A stretch of 64,000 nt of DNA, from contig OY292280.1 of the NCBI GenBank assembly GCA_958496175.1, positions 11,160,001 to 11,224,000 of the forward strand, in the 5' to 3' direction. The stretch is from Sisyra terminalis. Taxonomy: Eukaryota; Arthropoda; Insecta; Neuroptera; Sisyridae. The notes beneath the pieces are model-generated. The model saw nothing but the letters and a program-made list of their open reading frames with translations. It searched no databases and was not told where the DNA came from. Positions 31,801 through 42,227 of this stretch are shown here, one piece after another; position 1 is the stretch's first letter, and each line of letters begins with the position of its first letter. The position numbers were made by a program, and so were the translations under genes.

Positions 31801-32777
31801 ATTGAATTTCTATTTTACCACCATTTTGACTCTATCCAGCTCTGCTGTCAAAGAAGCAAATCGACAACTCCAGAAAGAGTATAACAAAGACCATACATAT
31901 CTCTATCTCATGATTTCTTAACGTTCAATCAATATATCAGTTGCATTTCCGCCGTTTTTAAGTGATAAGGGAAAGGTACTTAAAGGCGTTTTACTGTGAA
32001 GCAAATCGACAACTTCTGATAGAGTATAACAAAGACAATATATACGTCTATCTCACGATTTCTTAGCGTTCAATCAATATTTCAGTTGCATTTTCACCGT
32101 TTTTAAGTGGTAAGGGAAAGATATTTAATGGCGTTTTACTGCTTAAAAAGTCGTTTATAGTTATCAAAATGTCTTTTTTAATAGATATTATTTTTTTATA
32201 AATTTTTAATTTATTTGGTAGGAATTGAACCCGTAGAGTCCCTAGCCTACATTAGTCTGACTTTAGAAAATTAGAAAATATTTACATTCATCTGACCATC
32301 GTTATGAGGGAACAATGGTGGCAAATTTAATAGGGATAAAATTACAGTTCTACAAATGGTGATATCTTTTAAATGGAGCGGTGTATCATTCTGAAATTTC
32401 CGCAGTAGTTTAAGCATATATAGAGGAGTTCATTCTAAATTTTGTTTAAAAAATGAATTATTATTTTTTGATAGTATTGAGTGTTCTTTGCATACAATCG
32501 TAGTGATCACTTTTCGAGTGGCTCGATTACTCGAATGACTCAATTACTCGAGTAACATGCAATTTTGAGTAAAAAACAAAACATAATCGAGTCGCATCAC
32601 TCAATGAGTGAAACTTACGGTTTGATTTGAAATATTACTGACTACGTCTGTAATAATATTGAGACAATTATTAATCGACGAATTTTGATAATTGTCACTT
32701 TGTTCTGGATCCAGGGAGCTGGGCTGTGACGAGTTTTCCTCCCTGGAAAGCTGCAGTTGAGGACTATCCATTATATC
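25884..32777 (-). CDS. TACC: TACC-domain coiled-coil protein (5 exons recognised)
   Basis: TACC proteins are centrosomal/spindle coiled-coil proteins that load XMAP215/Msps onto microtubules. The exons read 32777-32619, 29838-29660, 29597-29469, 27363-27214 and 26067-25884, all with GT/AG borders and matching phases. Starting from the ATG in the first listed exon, the product is about 264 residues. The C-terminal ~160 residues are the TACC domain: 'EYERTISKLIGEK', 'FSDLH', 'KYEKAKMVIEGFKNNE', 'KYEALKTHAK' and 'LEQKTKECMELTTICD' follow the family order. The N-terminal part is Ser/Asn/Gln-rich. Family members are usually longer, so upstream exons may be missing, because a splice acceptor precedes the ATG exon. 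The last intron holds a 1-kb minisatellite and the first a MITE and other elements. Confidence 0.88.
26108..27196. mobile_element. TIR element carrying the minisatellite
   Basis: The minisatellite is bracketed by inverted ends AGCGTCGTAGCTAGGG (left, ~26109) and CCCTAGCTACAACGCT (right, ending ~27196), 15 of 16 matching. The array therefore looks like the expanded interior of a non-autonomous DNA transposon. I see no clear target duplication, so the superfamily is open. It lies wholly inside the last TACC intron. Confidence 0.6.
26160..27137. repeat. 56-bp minisatellite, ~18 copies
   Basis: The unit begins TGGAAAATGGACAAAACAAC and continues with cacagtctggtaatagttg and ataatagataaccc. Eighteen units are countable; most are 56 bp and a few are 54 bp through loss of one CA. 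Units differ at a few positions (G/A in 'gtctgRt', 'Rataa'). On the minus strand, the TACC sense strand, all three frames stay open for long runs. They encode Cys/Phe/Tyr/Leu-rich repeats that cycle through the frames every 56 codons. Confidence 0.95.
27365..28322. other. TACC intron with MITE and hAT-like end
   Basis: This intronic sequence contains the MITE at 27719-27943 and two blocks with TGACGTCA (near 27468 and 28153). At 28206-28231 'ttagtggaacgcaccctaa' looks like a hAT-type terminus (TAGGGTGCGTTCC in reverse). No exon other than 27363-27214 is recognised. Confidence 0.4.
27719..27943. mobile_element. Palindromic MITE with perfect 8-bp TSD
   Basis: The family palindrome is flanked by AAATATTT at 27711-27718 and 27944-27951. 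The left tip is mutated (GGAACAAGTG) and the right tip is CACTTGAGCC. The insertion is intronic to TACC. Confidence 0.88.
28323..28924. mobile_element. pogo/Tigger-like MITE with nested insertion
   Basis: The ends read CAGT(A/T)TAATCTCACTAATC and inverse, and repeated 'aatccggcac' motifs lie inside, as in pogo-group termini. It is interrupted by a second TIR element at 28478-28846. It is non-coding and lies within a TACC intron. Confidence 0.6.
28478..28846. mobile_element. Nested TIR element with 9-bp flanking repeat
   Basis: TAGGGTGTCCGTTATTTC at the left and its inverse at the right continue as ~58-bp inverted repeats. It is flanked by ATAATCCAG on both sides (28469-28477 and 28847-28855). 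The duplication of 8-9 bp and the TAGGGTG terminus suggest a hAT-like non-autonomous element inserted into the pogo-like one. Confidence 0.75.
29083..29314. mobile_element. Palindromic element, 'gatgtagcgccgccacaag'
   Basis: The left arm (aatcttgcaatgaatgatg ... gatgtagcgccgccacaag) is mirrored by the right arm (cttgtggtggcgccacatct ... gcattgcaggattgg). The centre is near 29200. It is short, non-coding and intronic to TACC. Confidence 0.65.
31563..31787. mobile_element. Palindromic MITE, GGCTCAAGTG family
   Basis: The left tip is GGCGCAAGTGTAC and the right tip GTACACATGAGCC; the interior palindrome is well preserved. Flanking duplication is not evident. It lies within a TACC intron. Confidence 0.82.
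31853..32145. repeat. Direct tandem duplication, 145-bp period
   Basis: Two consecutive units begin 'gaagcaaatcgacaact' at 31853 and 31998, and both end near 'ggcgttttactg'. They are diverged at scattered positions. Confidence 0.75.
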
Positions 32778-32799
32778 CTGCAACAATAAATCAAAACTT

Positions 32800-34411
32800 T
32801 ATTTTCCCCAGTAAATCCTTGTTTGTAGTTGCGAGGAACACAAATCGTATTTGACGTATCGAACAAAATGCCAATTGACGAAAATCGAACGAAATATTAT
32901 TTCAATGAAAATAGTAATGATTGTATAAAATGTACCGAATATCACTGGAACGTTTTGTAAATTTTTCAAATTATTTTCACACGTGTGCACAAAAAAATTC
33001 CAATGAGAAATTTCATTGACAGTCACTGTACTACAATATATGTTAACTTATTAGTGTTTCACTCTCTAGAATCTATTTAACATAGAATTCATAGACTTCT
33101 AGGTTTCTACTTGAGAGTTCCAGAACAATCCGAAACTATTCTGAACGGTTATTTCTGGCTAGCGTGCTAGTACAACAAAACCATAGACAGTTCTAGTAGG
33201 GATCAGAACCTGTGCAAAGGATATTTCGAAAAGAAATAACGAAAATAACTGAATTTCTTATTTTTCTTATATTTATTTACAAAAAAGACAATTATTAAAT
33301 CAATCAAATCATTCTTTATTATCAATAGCTTTCAAAACACTTGAAATAATGACTTAGAAAATATACCATTAGAATAATTTGGAAAAACTATTTTCATCTA
33401 AAATGACCACAAAACTCGATTTTTTTCAGTAAACTAGATAAAATATATTTCAATTGAATTATTTAATACTTCTTTCATACAAATAATTCATTTGAAATGC
33501 CAAAAAAAAAAAAATATCAACAGGAATAAACAATTATAGTTTATAAAGTTTAGGGGTGCATGATTGATGTTTGATGTGTGAGTTAGGCATCATTTGCTCC
33601 ACATTAATTAATTTAAAATTTTACGTACTTTACAAATTTTTGATATTTTGTTCCATCTTGTAACGTTGCTTAATATTTATAATAATTAAATAAGTTTTGG
33701 ACAAAATATTGTTGAAAATTATCGGAAAGATGGTTCTTTATGTTTATTGTTATATTAATATCTATAAATATTAGTAACTAACCGAATTATTCAGTTTTAT
33801 AGTAAAACTTTTGTCAAAATTAACTTTTGCAGATTTTTTATTCTCGGAAGGGGATTAAATCAATAAAGGCGAACTGCTATATAATTTTAAATTATAGATT
33901 TTATGTTATATGAAACATTATGAAAATTACATAAAATGTATTGATTCAAGTATTAATTAATTAAAACCGATAACTTTTCCTTGTCAAAAAATCACTATTG
34001 TATCATCAAATACAATTTTGCTGGTTATAAATTCGGCGAAAGAATACAAATAAGTTTATTGTAATATCACAAGATTCAAGATCTCCGAAATTGGAAAATT
34101 AGATTCAAAATTGCCAATTATTTTGCTAAATACCAAAAATCGAGATAAACAAGGGAAAGTGGTACAAAAAATTGAAATATTTGAACTAGATTTGTTACTT
34201 TGTTTTTATCAAAACACATTTTTCAAAAATACGTTACGTTCGTCAGATGTTATTTACCGTTATGTTCGAGTGACCGTAGCGATTATTCCACTGTAGTGAG
34301 AATAAAATCAATAACGAACAAATTCGAAATCTCAAATTCCTCGAAAATCTCCAAAAACCAAACTATCATATCATCTCTTGCATGGTTCGGCTGTAGCACA
34401 ACTTTGTCAAA
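32800..34411. other. Intergenic space between TACC and NOMO
   Basis: The two genes are divergent, so this 1.6 kb should hold both promoters and any TACC 5' exon. Nothing conserved is recognised. The last ~200 bp before the NOMO ATG are free of repeats. A short open frame at 33026-32799 (minus) has no recognisable similarity. Confidence 0.4.
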
Positions 34412-37400
34412 ATGCTTCTAAAAAGCCTATTTTTCATTAATTTTTTATCATTTACTCCATTTTGTTACGGGGATGAGATTTTAGGCTGTGGTGGTTTCAT
34501 AAAAAGTGACGTTTTTTTAGATTATTCACGTGTTCAAATTAAATTGTAAGTTACGAACAACCGAATAGCCGGTCCGGATTATTTTTCTTTCTATTGCTTG
34601 GCAGATTGACGAAGAAAGGTGGTGTTAAGGATCAAACCGAATGCGCTCCAAATAACGGATACTATTTTTTACCGTTATACGATAAAGGGGAATATGTTCT
34701 AAAAGTGGAACCTCCAACCGGGTGGAGTTTCGACAAAACTGAAATCGAGCTCACTATTGATGGAGAAACGGATCCTTGTTCTACCGGAAAGGATATCAAT
34801 TTTTACTTTAAAGGCTTCGGAATCACCGGCCAGGTTCATAGGTCCCTTCGGGTTGTTGGTTTCGAGTGTAACAATTGTTTTTTTCAAGGTTGTTAGTTTA
34901 GGTTCCCCATTAGGACCGGTTGGAGTCACCATTTCTTATGTGGACGAAAATCAAAAGACACGAGAAACTCTTACAGGAAAAGACGGATATTTCCACTTCA
35001 CACCGGTTGTTCCTGGAGAATATCAAATCAAGGCTTCACATCCTAAGTAGAACATTTCTTTGGGTTACCCTTAACTTGAGACTAACCGATGGAAAACATT
35101 TTAGATGGAAACTACAGCACACTTCTGTTCTAGTCAAAGTTAGCAATACAAACGCAGAGATTCCAAAGGATAGTCTGGTGGTTGCCGGATACGATGTAAC
35201 GGGTTCTATTTTAGCTAATTCTTTGCCGATTCAAGGAGTTAATTTTGTGATATTCTCAACGAACTCTGTAATTTTTTGTTTTAAAACCAAAAACCTCCAC
35301 TTAATTCATCGCGCTTTTAGGCTTTGGTCAAAACGGTACTATCCGGTTGTACTACTGGAGGATTGTCGGGTTTTTCTTCCGATTTAGGACAACCTTTATG
35401 CCATGTTCAGTCGAACAATGAAGGCAAATTTAATTTCCCTGTACTTCCAACAGGAACTTACACGATCATTCCATTTTATAAAGAAAACAATATCCAGTTT
35501 GAAATTGAACCAAAACGTTTGGAATTTTCGATCGAGCATAATAGCTTGGTTTTAGGCCAAACTTTTGAGGTATTTGATTTGGAATATCCGTAGATTAAAT
35601 ATTTTAGGTTCCAAACTTTTAGATTACTGGATTAACTGTTTCGGGAAAGGTTTTATCTTCAAAAAATGGAGCTCCAATAAAAGACGCTGAGATTCTTGTA
35701 AATAATAAAGTTACTTCGTTAAGTAAAGCCAATGGTAGTTACACATTACAAAACATCCATCCTGGAACTTACAAATTAAGTGCTAAAGCAGGTAATTCTT
35801 TTTTTATCTGATAAATATAAGATGTTACTAGTTGTTTTTTTAGAAAATGTGAAATTTTCGGAGATTTCCATTGAAATTACACCGAAAAAGTATTATATTC
35901 CGGATTTATATCCGAATGCTTATCGAGTATGTGGCCAGGTGATTGGATCAAAGGCATATTCAGTGGTTTTCCGGGAAAAAAGTGGAAAAGTTGCAGCTAC
36001 TAGTCAATCAGATCCGAAAAATAACGGAAAGTTTTGCGAATTTTTACCACCCGGCCAGTATGACGTTCAAGTGTCGCTAGATTCGGAAGATATTTCCGTA
36101 CAGTTGGGTACCGTTAGAAGTTTATTGGGTCACTTTTTATACATATATTTTTTTGTAGATTCTATCCAACATCTCATACGATTGAAATCGTAAAAGAATC
36201 GCCAGCGGAAATAGTTTTTTCGCAGTTAAAAGCTACTGTTTATGGAACAGTTCAGTGCTTTGTTAAATCAGAATGTGATGACTTTAAGGTTCATTTGAAG
36301 CCAATGTCAAGTGCTAGTTCTACTACCTACTATGCTACAGTTTCAGGTATTTTAGAGATTAAACTGGGGATCCTCTTTTCCGAACCTATCCTCCATTATT
36401 CCTCCGTTATTCCTCCATTTTAGTTCAAAGAAAACTGATTTTCTTTGTCCAACTTTTGATTCATTTTTCGTTACAAGTCGTAGCAGAACAAAATTAGCAG
36501 TTTGTTTTTAGATGGGAAGTATGAATTTATGGAAATCCCACCTGGACGTTATGAAGTTTCGATGGCTGAAAGTGGTTTATGTTGGGAAACCTCAAAATTC
36601 TATATCGCTATCAATTCAGCTGAGGCTACTGTTTCGCCTTTTAAGCAAACTGGATATCAGATTACTATGCGAACATCCCACGACATTAAAGTGAAGTATG
36701 AGTTAGTTAACGAGAGTAAAAATGAAGGAGAAGTTAAGGGTGTCTTTGAAAATCCTGAAGGAACTAGTAGCCATTGTTTGAAAAAGGCTGGCCGCTACCG
36801 TTTTACAGGAATCGGTTGCCATGGTTATGAACCAAAATCCGTTGAATGGAGTACCAGTGTACGAGCTAACAGTGGAACTCCAGTGGTTCTCAATGCAATA
36901 ACCCATTCCCATGGATTTAAGGTAGTCGTTAACGGGGAAACTAACGATAATATTGTTTGTGAAATTTACAACTTAAACGAGGAACTATCGCAAACTTTGA
37001 ACCCTATTCAAGTTAAAAAAGTCGATAAAACTACTGTTTATGAATTTGAACTCCAAATCGCTGACGACGAAGTCGTCATCATAGCTCCAAAATCTTCACA
37101 AACTTTATTCGTTCAAGAAAAATCCCATTATATGGGAGGCAATGATTGTGTCAAGGAAGGCCTTGTAATTAGTGGTTCAAAAGGAAAAATAATTGATGGA
37201 AAAGTAATTCCTCCACTAGCTGGGGTTTTGATTACAATAAAATCAAACGATGAAGAAATTGCTACTTTTGAAACCAAAGAAGACGGAATTTTTCGTTTTG
37301 GACCTCTTCATAATTCCATCCCTTATACGATTACTGCATTCAAGGAGAACTATCTAATCTCAAAAATGGATTCGGAAGGCAACTTTAAGGCTCATCGCAT

Positions 37401-38814
37401 GGCTGACATTGTAGTTGAAGCTATTGATAAGGATACTAAAACCCCAATATCGGTAAATCTGGATTTTGGAAATCTTTTCAATTTTACTAATTTTACAGTT
37501 TTAGGGAGTTCTAGTATCACTATCAGGAGGTGAGAATTATCGAAGAAACAAGCAAACTGATTCGGATGGTAAAATTCAGTTCACCTCCTTAAGTCCCGGA
37601 GAGTACTACATGAGACCAATGATGAAAGAATACCGGTTTGATCCTCCTTCAAAAATGATTACAGTTAAGGAAGGACTCAGTGTTAAAGTTCCTATCAGGT
37701 ACCTCAAAAGTTCTCATTCAAGTTTTCTTTTTTAATTTAACTTTTTTTTAGTGCCAAACGAGTAGCGTTTAGCGCGTTTGGAATGGTACGTTCGTTAAGT
37801 GGGGTCGGGGAATTTAATGTTGTGGTTGAAGCTCGTGGATTCCCATCAGAAACTGAACCATCCTGTGATGGACATTTGGAAGAAGTAACTACTGATACTA
37901 CTGGAGCATTCCGGCTTCGAGGATTACTTCCATCTTGTTCATACAATCTGCAAATTAAACAAAATTTCGTAGCGACAGCTTTAGGAGATAATGTTCCAGG
38001 ATATATACTAAAGGTGAGCATTTTTAGAAGATATTTAGGGGAATCAAGTCATGGGTTATTGATTTAAAGGTTATGTATACTTTAACGGTAGTGTATACAT
38101 GAGAATTTTATGAGTTTGATGATATACTTGATTTAATTGGATTTTTTTTTGTAGAATATCCAAAGTGATGTCCATAACGTGGACTTGATTTCATTGCAAC
38201 AACCAACTTACATGGACGTAACTGCACATGTATTCGCCGCAAATCCTGACCACTATCGAGTTCTACGAGTGAAAATCGGTCAGGGAAATGAACTTAGCAA
38301 TCCAGTTCAATCAGTTCGACTAGATCCTCAGGTGATATCACAAAGGAAGACTCCTGTTCCAAAACCAGGAGTTTTGGTCACCTTCAGCGCAATTCCCTTC
38401 GACGAAAAAGAGTATTTTATCCAACTGGAATCTACGTTACCTCAAACGATCCACCTGTATGACACCGAACCAATTTATTTTTATGCGAACAAATCATTCG
38501 CCCACTTTTCATTTAATTTTGACCCAAAAATCAAAACGTCAGACAATGATATCAATGAATCCTCGATTCTATTCTTACCATTCCTATTAGTTGTCGCAGG
38601 AGTTATGTATAATTTAGATTATGTTTTGGGAACCATTCGAGGATTTTCGTTAAATACTTTAACGCAGTTAACGTCTAGCAATCATTCGACAGCCAAACAA
38701 TTTGGTAATCGATCCGATTTTGTACAAGCGGATGATACCGAAATTGATCAAATTGTTCAAGATATAAACGCAACAAAACCAAAGGCCAAGAAGAAGGTTA
38801 TGCTCATAAGATAA
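34412..38814 (+). CDS. NOMO: NOMO (nodal modulator), complete 12-exon gene
   Basis: NOMO is an ER type I membrane protein of the back-of-Sec61 complex with nicalin and TMEM147, assisting multipass protein insertion. Exons: 34412-34545, 34605-34833, 34889-35046, 35105-35267, 35321-35569, 35623-35791, 35844-36102, 36159-36346, 36512-37452, 37505-37698, 37752-38013, 38155-38814. They total 1,201 codons, against ~1,220 in vertebrates. An N-terminal signal peptide (residues 1-20) precedes GCGGFIKSDV. Then come 'CAPNNGYYFLPLYDKG', 'GPVGVTISY', 'VIPFYKENN', 'SLSPGEYYMRPMMKEYRF' and 'FRLRGLLPSC', all in family order, forming a string of beta-sandwich (CNA-B/transthyretin-like) repeats. One membrane helix lies near residues 1117-1137, followed by a Lys-rich tail. 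All phases agree; the exon 7 donor (GTTGGG) is weak. Confidence 0.95.
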
Positions 38815-38854
38815 ATGGATTAATTTATTTATTAATTTTGTAAAGCACAATTTT

Positions 38855-39490
38855 TTACGTTGTTATTTAGCTATAATTATACAACTCTTGTTAATTACAT
38901 GTGAACAATAATTTTAATTTAGAAACCCTAAATTGTTTTTCATTCTTTTTGGATCAAAATCCTTCTTATCTTCTATTCCTGTTCCTTGCCCTGACCTAAT
39001 AGATACTATTGACAAAAATTAATTGGCTCAAGTGTACTTTAGCACACCCACAATCTGGCAACGTTGCATTTTCGACTTTGTTTTTAATATAATTCGCGAT
39101 TTTTTTGATGATTTAATTCTAATATGGTATAATTCTCTCTTTTGTGGCTAAATTTTCATTATGCACCGATTTAATCGTGAATTAAATTAAAAACAAAATC
39201 GAAAATGCAACATTGCCAAATTGTGGGCGTGCTTAAGTACACATGAGCCAATTAATTCATATAACATTTAAAAATTCAACGAAATTTGACTAACGGCTTT
39301 TGAAATCTTCTACTGGTATACTTTTCAACCGGATACTTTTCTAAGTTTCAAATTCACTAATTAAAAAGCTCTAAAACAAACAAATTGAATTTAAATTCAT
39401 AAGAATCAGCAAACTTACATAAGCGCATGCGCGAACTCGATTTTGAAGAAAAAACAATTTAGTTTTTTCGAAAGCTCTATCAAAATAGTT
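38855..39490. repeat. NOMO 3' flank, repeated at 17937-18310
   Basis: The sequence downstream of the NOMO stop is similar to 17937-18310 on both sides of a MITE inserted at 39025-39249. It may be NOMO 3' UTR whose copy was dispersed, or a repeat that supplies the gene's 3' end. Confidence 0.65.
39025..39249. mobile_element. Palindromic MITE with 8-bp TSD and an empty-site match
   Basis: It runs from GGCTCAAGTG to CACATGAGCC, flanked by AATTAATT on both sides (39017-39024 and 39250-39257). The homologous segment at 17937-18310 lacks it, which confirms mobility. Confidence 0.9.
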
Positions 39491-39879
39491 ACAATAAATT
39501 TACCACATAATTAGCCTTGTTTTTATGTAAATATTTAAAAAAAACGGAAGTACTAATTTAAATTAGTTCGAGAAAACCGTTATACCTAAATTTAATTCAA
39601 ATTAAAAACCATATAATTGGTTAAACTAGTTTTATTCTTAAACGAAAGTAAAGCAAGTTATGAAAGCTTTTAAAGTTCGCGCATGACAGTTTCGTTCTAC
39701 AAACAACCAAGCCGCATTGTTACTTTCATTTGTTTAATTTATCTAATTATTATATTGCGACCACCATATTTTGTTGATTTATTCGCGAATTATGTTAAAA
39801 ACAAAGTAGAAAATGCAACATTACCAAATTTGATGATTCTTAAAAGGATATGAGACAAAAAAATGGTAAATTCTTTGTA

Positions 39880-40232
39880 TTTCTTAAAGAAATTAAAAAT
39901 AAAGAAATAAAAGAAATTTCAGCTGTTTTAAAGCAATTGAAATTGTCATACATTTAAACAAAAACAAAACTGTTGGAGAAAACTTTCCAAACAAAGTTTT
40001 AGTAAAAGCTCTACTTTATTATTAGTAGGTTCTATTTTGCTACTTAGTTTAAGATTATTACCAAATTATTCGGATTAACGAGAAAAAAAATCCTTAATAA
40101 TTGAAATGTCGTTTTGAAACACTAAAGTTGATAAATGATACGTTTTTGGAATTCAGTAAGCTTTTTGAAACAAATGCAACAATTGAAAAATAAACAAAAT
40201 ACGATCGGTTAAACTTTTGAGAAAAACTTTAT
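39880..40232. repeat. Single copy of the ~400-bp yorkie-intron array unit
   Basis: The phrases 'gaaaactttccaaacaaagtt', 'attttgctactta' and 'tttttggaattca' match the tandem units at about 45350-46915 in the yorkie intron. No gene is seen. A MITE fragment (gaaaatgcaacattacca) lies at 39770-39835. Confidence 0.55.
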
Positions 40233-40456
40233 TGCTCAAGTGTACTTTAGCACACCCACAATCTGGCAATGTTGCATTTTCGACTTTGTTTTTAATTTAA
40301 TTCGCGATAATTTTGTTTATTCAATTCTAATATGGTATAATTCTCTCTTTTGTGGCTAAATTTTCATGATGGACCGATTTAATCGCGAATTAAATTAATA
40401 ACAAAGTCGAAAATGAACATTGCCAGATTGTGGGTGTGCTTAAGTACACATGAGCC
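40233..40456. mobile_element. Palindromic MITE, GGCTCAAGTG family
   Basis: The tips are TGCTCAAGTGTAC and GTACACATGAGCC. The internal palindrome is intact. Flanking duplication is not recognised. Confidence 0.82.
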
Positions 40457-41500
40457 AGCCAAAAGAATAGTAGAAATTGCCAGAAATTGAGCTGGAGAGT
40501 CACACGTTGGTTCCAGATTGGGAACTGGAACCGGAGCCTTAACTACTTTAATCGAATCCCCTTTTCTAAGGATAATTTTTTGACCCGGACATGAGCTGGG
40601 AAACATACACAGAGATCCAGTGGATTGCCTGCTGAGATTCATATCAGAATCAGACCTGACCAACTGGAACTGAAATTAAACTGGGGCGCAATAGTCCTTT
40701 TAGGACACAGCGCAGAGGAACTTGTATGAGAGGCCCCCAGATCAAAGGAAAAAAAATATAGGATATTAGGAATAGGAGTTAGCTATCAATTTTGACTTAG
40801 ACTGCTTTCGAAGTAAATACTTCGATTATTGTTAATTTGTGTTTATAATTTTAAAAATTATAAATTCGAGGGTTAACTATTGCGCCTTGAAGTTATGCAG
40901 TTTGCGTGCACCTCGCGATAGTTAACCCTCCAGGCTATTGTTGTAATAGGGTCCCGCAAAATCAAATATGTATGCTTTACTATTGTTGTCGATTGTTAAA
41001 TGGATTGTTGTGAAGAAATAAAATTTTTTAGTTGTAGAAAAGTTTTTGAGAGAAAAAATATTTCAATTGTTTTAGTGGTTGGGGTAACAATTGAAGTAGT
41101 GGATGTGGGATTTGTGGCAAGGACAGCAATTGAGAGGGGGGGGGGGTATTTGGGGGATATTGTAAAGAGTGTTGTAAGATATGTTGGACGTGTGGGACTG
41201 GGACAGTGAGTCTGGCTGTTGGTAATTAAATGAAAAGATGATCAATTTGTTGTAGACGGCGCCGTCTGGCGTTCGTAACATAAACTAATGGTGATTGTTA
41301 ATGTGGGAGAGGAGGTGAACGGTACTAAATCTGCTGAATGACTATTATGAACATTCTGAATAGTTGAGGTATTCGGAGGAGGTAGAGCAGTGTCAAACGC
41401 AGTCTAGGAGCGGACGAAGGAAGACCATATGTGCGCCGAGAGTGGTTTATGAAAGAGTCAAGTGTCGAACTTTGTTAGTGTTAAATAAACAATATCAGAT
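40457..41500. other. Upstream region of yorkie
   Basis: 40660-40760 is an inverted copy of part of 51220-51290 (ggcgcaatagtccttttag on one strand, ctaaaaggactattacgccc on the other). A local inverted repeat, 'gagggttaactattgcgcc' and 'gcgatagttaaccctc', spans 40868-40930. The last few hundred bases are GC-richer and could contain promoter or 5' UTR sequence; a 13-G run is at 41136-41147. Confidence 0.4.
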
Positions 41501-41679
41501 GTGATAATTCAATCGGAAATCGATCCCTTGCTGTTCAGTTCAGTTCAGTTCTCATCCCCAATTCCCATTAGTCGTCATCCGTAATTTGCCGTAGTCTTCC
41601 AAACAAATTTTTCAGTTTCCGCGATCGTTTTTCTTTTCGTACCTCTAGTTTTCCACTGAGAAACGGAACCCCGTCAAAA
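41501..41679 (+). promoter_or_regulatory. Likely yorkie 5' UTR / promoter-proximal region
   Basis: This CG-richer tract directly precedes the yorkie ATG. It contains a triplicated CAGTT run (gttcagttcagttcagttct, ~41533) that provides initiator-like TCAGTT motifs. The transcription start is not determined. Confidence 0.35.
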
Positions 41680-42227
41680 ATGGCTTTGAACAACTCGGAC
41701 GTGGATCAGTTGAAATCCAGTAAGCTGGTAGTACGTGTCGATCAGGATAGTGATTCGGATTTGCAAGCACTGTTCGATAGTGTCTTAAAACCAGATTCCA
41801 AAAGGCCTCTACAAGTTCCGTTACGTATGAGGAAATTGCCCAACTCGTTCTTTAATCCACCATCCACAGGCTCGAAATCGCCGTCCATATCACATTCACG
41901 TGAGAACAGTGCCGACTCGGCGTTTGGATCAGCCGGGGGTGGTATCACAGTCGGTGGCGGTAGTGGAGTACCCGGAGCTTCCGCTTCCGGAAGCTCCGGG
42001 GTTGGAAGCTTACAGGTGAGCCATGCCCGGGCCCACAGTTCACCCGCCTCACTTCAGCAAACCTATGCTGTAAGCCAGGGTGGAGCCGCCCCCGGCCCAG
42101 CTACAACCCCTCACCACATGAAACAACGCTCCTACGATGTGGTCAGCTCGGTTGTCGAAGAACAAGGCCCTTTGCCGCCCGGCTGGGAGCAAGCCCGCAC
42201 TCCTGAAGGACAAGTCTATTACTTAAA
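41680..42227 (+). CDS. yki: Yorkie (YAP homologue), first coding exon
   Basis: Yorkie is the transcriptional coactivator restrained by Hippo/Warts phosphorylation and partnered with Scalloped/TEAD. This exon encodes 182 codons plus two bases. Residues ~17-61 form the TEAD-binding segment (VVRVDQDSDSDLQALFDSVL, then VPLRMRKLPNSFF and NPP). Three Warts/LATS-type sites follow: HSRENS (Ser77), HARAHS (Ser120, the equivalent of fly Ser168/human Ser127, followed by SP) and HMKQRS (Ser151). A Gly/Ser-rich linker lies between. The exon ends in the first WW domain (GPLPPGWEQARTPEGQVYYL) at AA|GTGAGT. Remaining exons are not in the next 21.8 kb that I can see. The start ATG is the first in frame and sits in AAAATGG context. 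Confidence 0.95.

Larger units (their letters stand above)
29895..32600. other. Large TACC intron: repeats, no exon recognised
   Basis: Contents seen: a hammerhead-like hairpin in reverse at 29925-29960 (CTGAAGA, GGCG/CGCC stem, AAAAC); pogo-like 'ggattatcg' and 'cggctaatccgaac' motifs near 30255-30285 with 'atccgtagctg'-type motifs inverted near 30740; a hAT-like right end (in reverse CAGTGGTTCCCAAACG) ending near 31476; the MITE at 31563-31787; and a 145-bp direct duplication at 31853-32145. Confidence 0.4.

Noticed and set aside
32220..32255. tRNA-like GGTTCAATTCC B box (reverse strand)
   Set aside because: There is no A box, anticodon arm or acceptor stem at the required distance.
34699..34932. 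Minus-strand ORF over NOMO exon 2/3 and others over exons 9-12
   Set aside because: They are antisense to well-supported NOMO exons.
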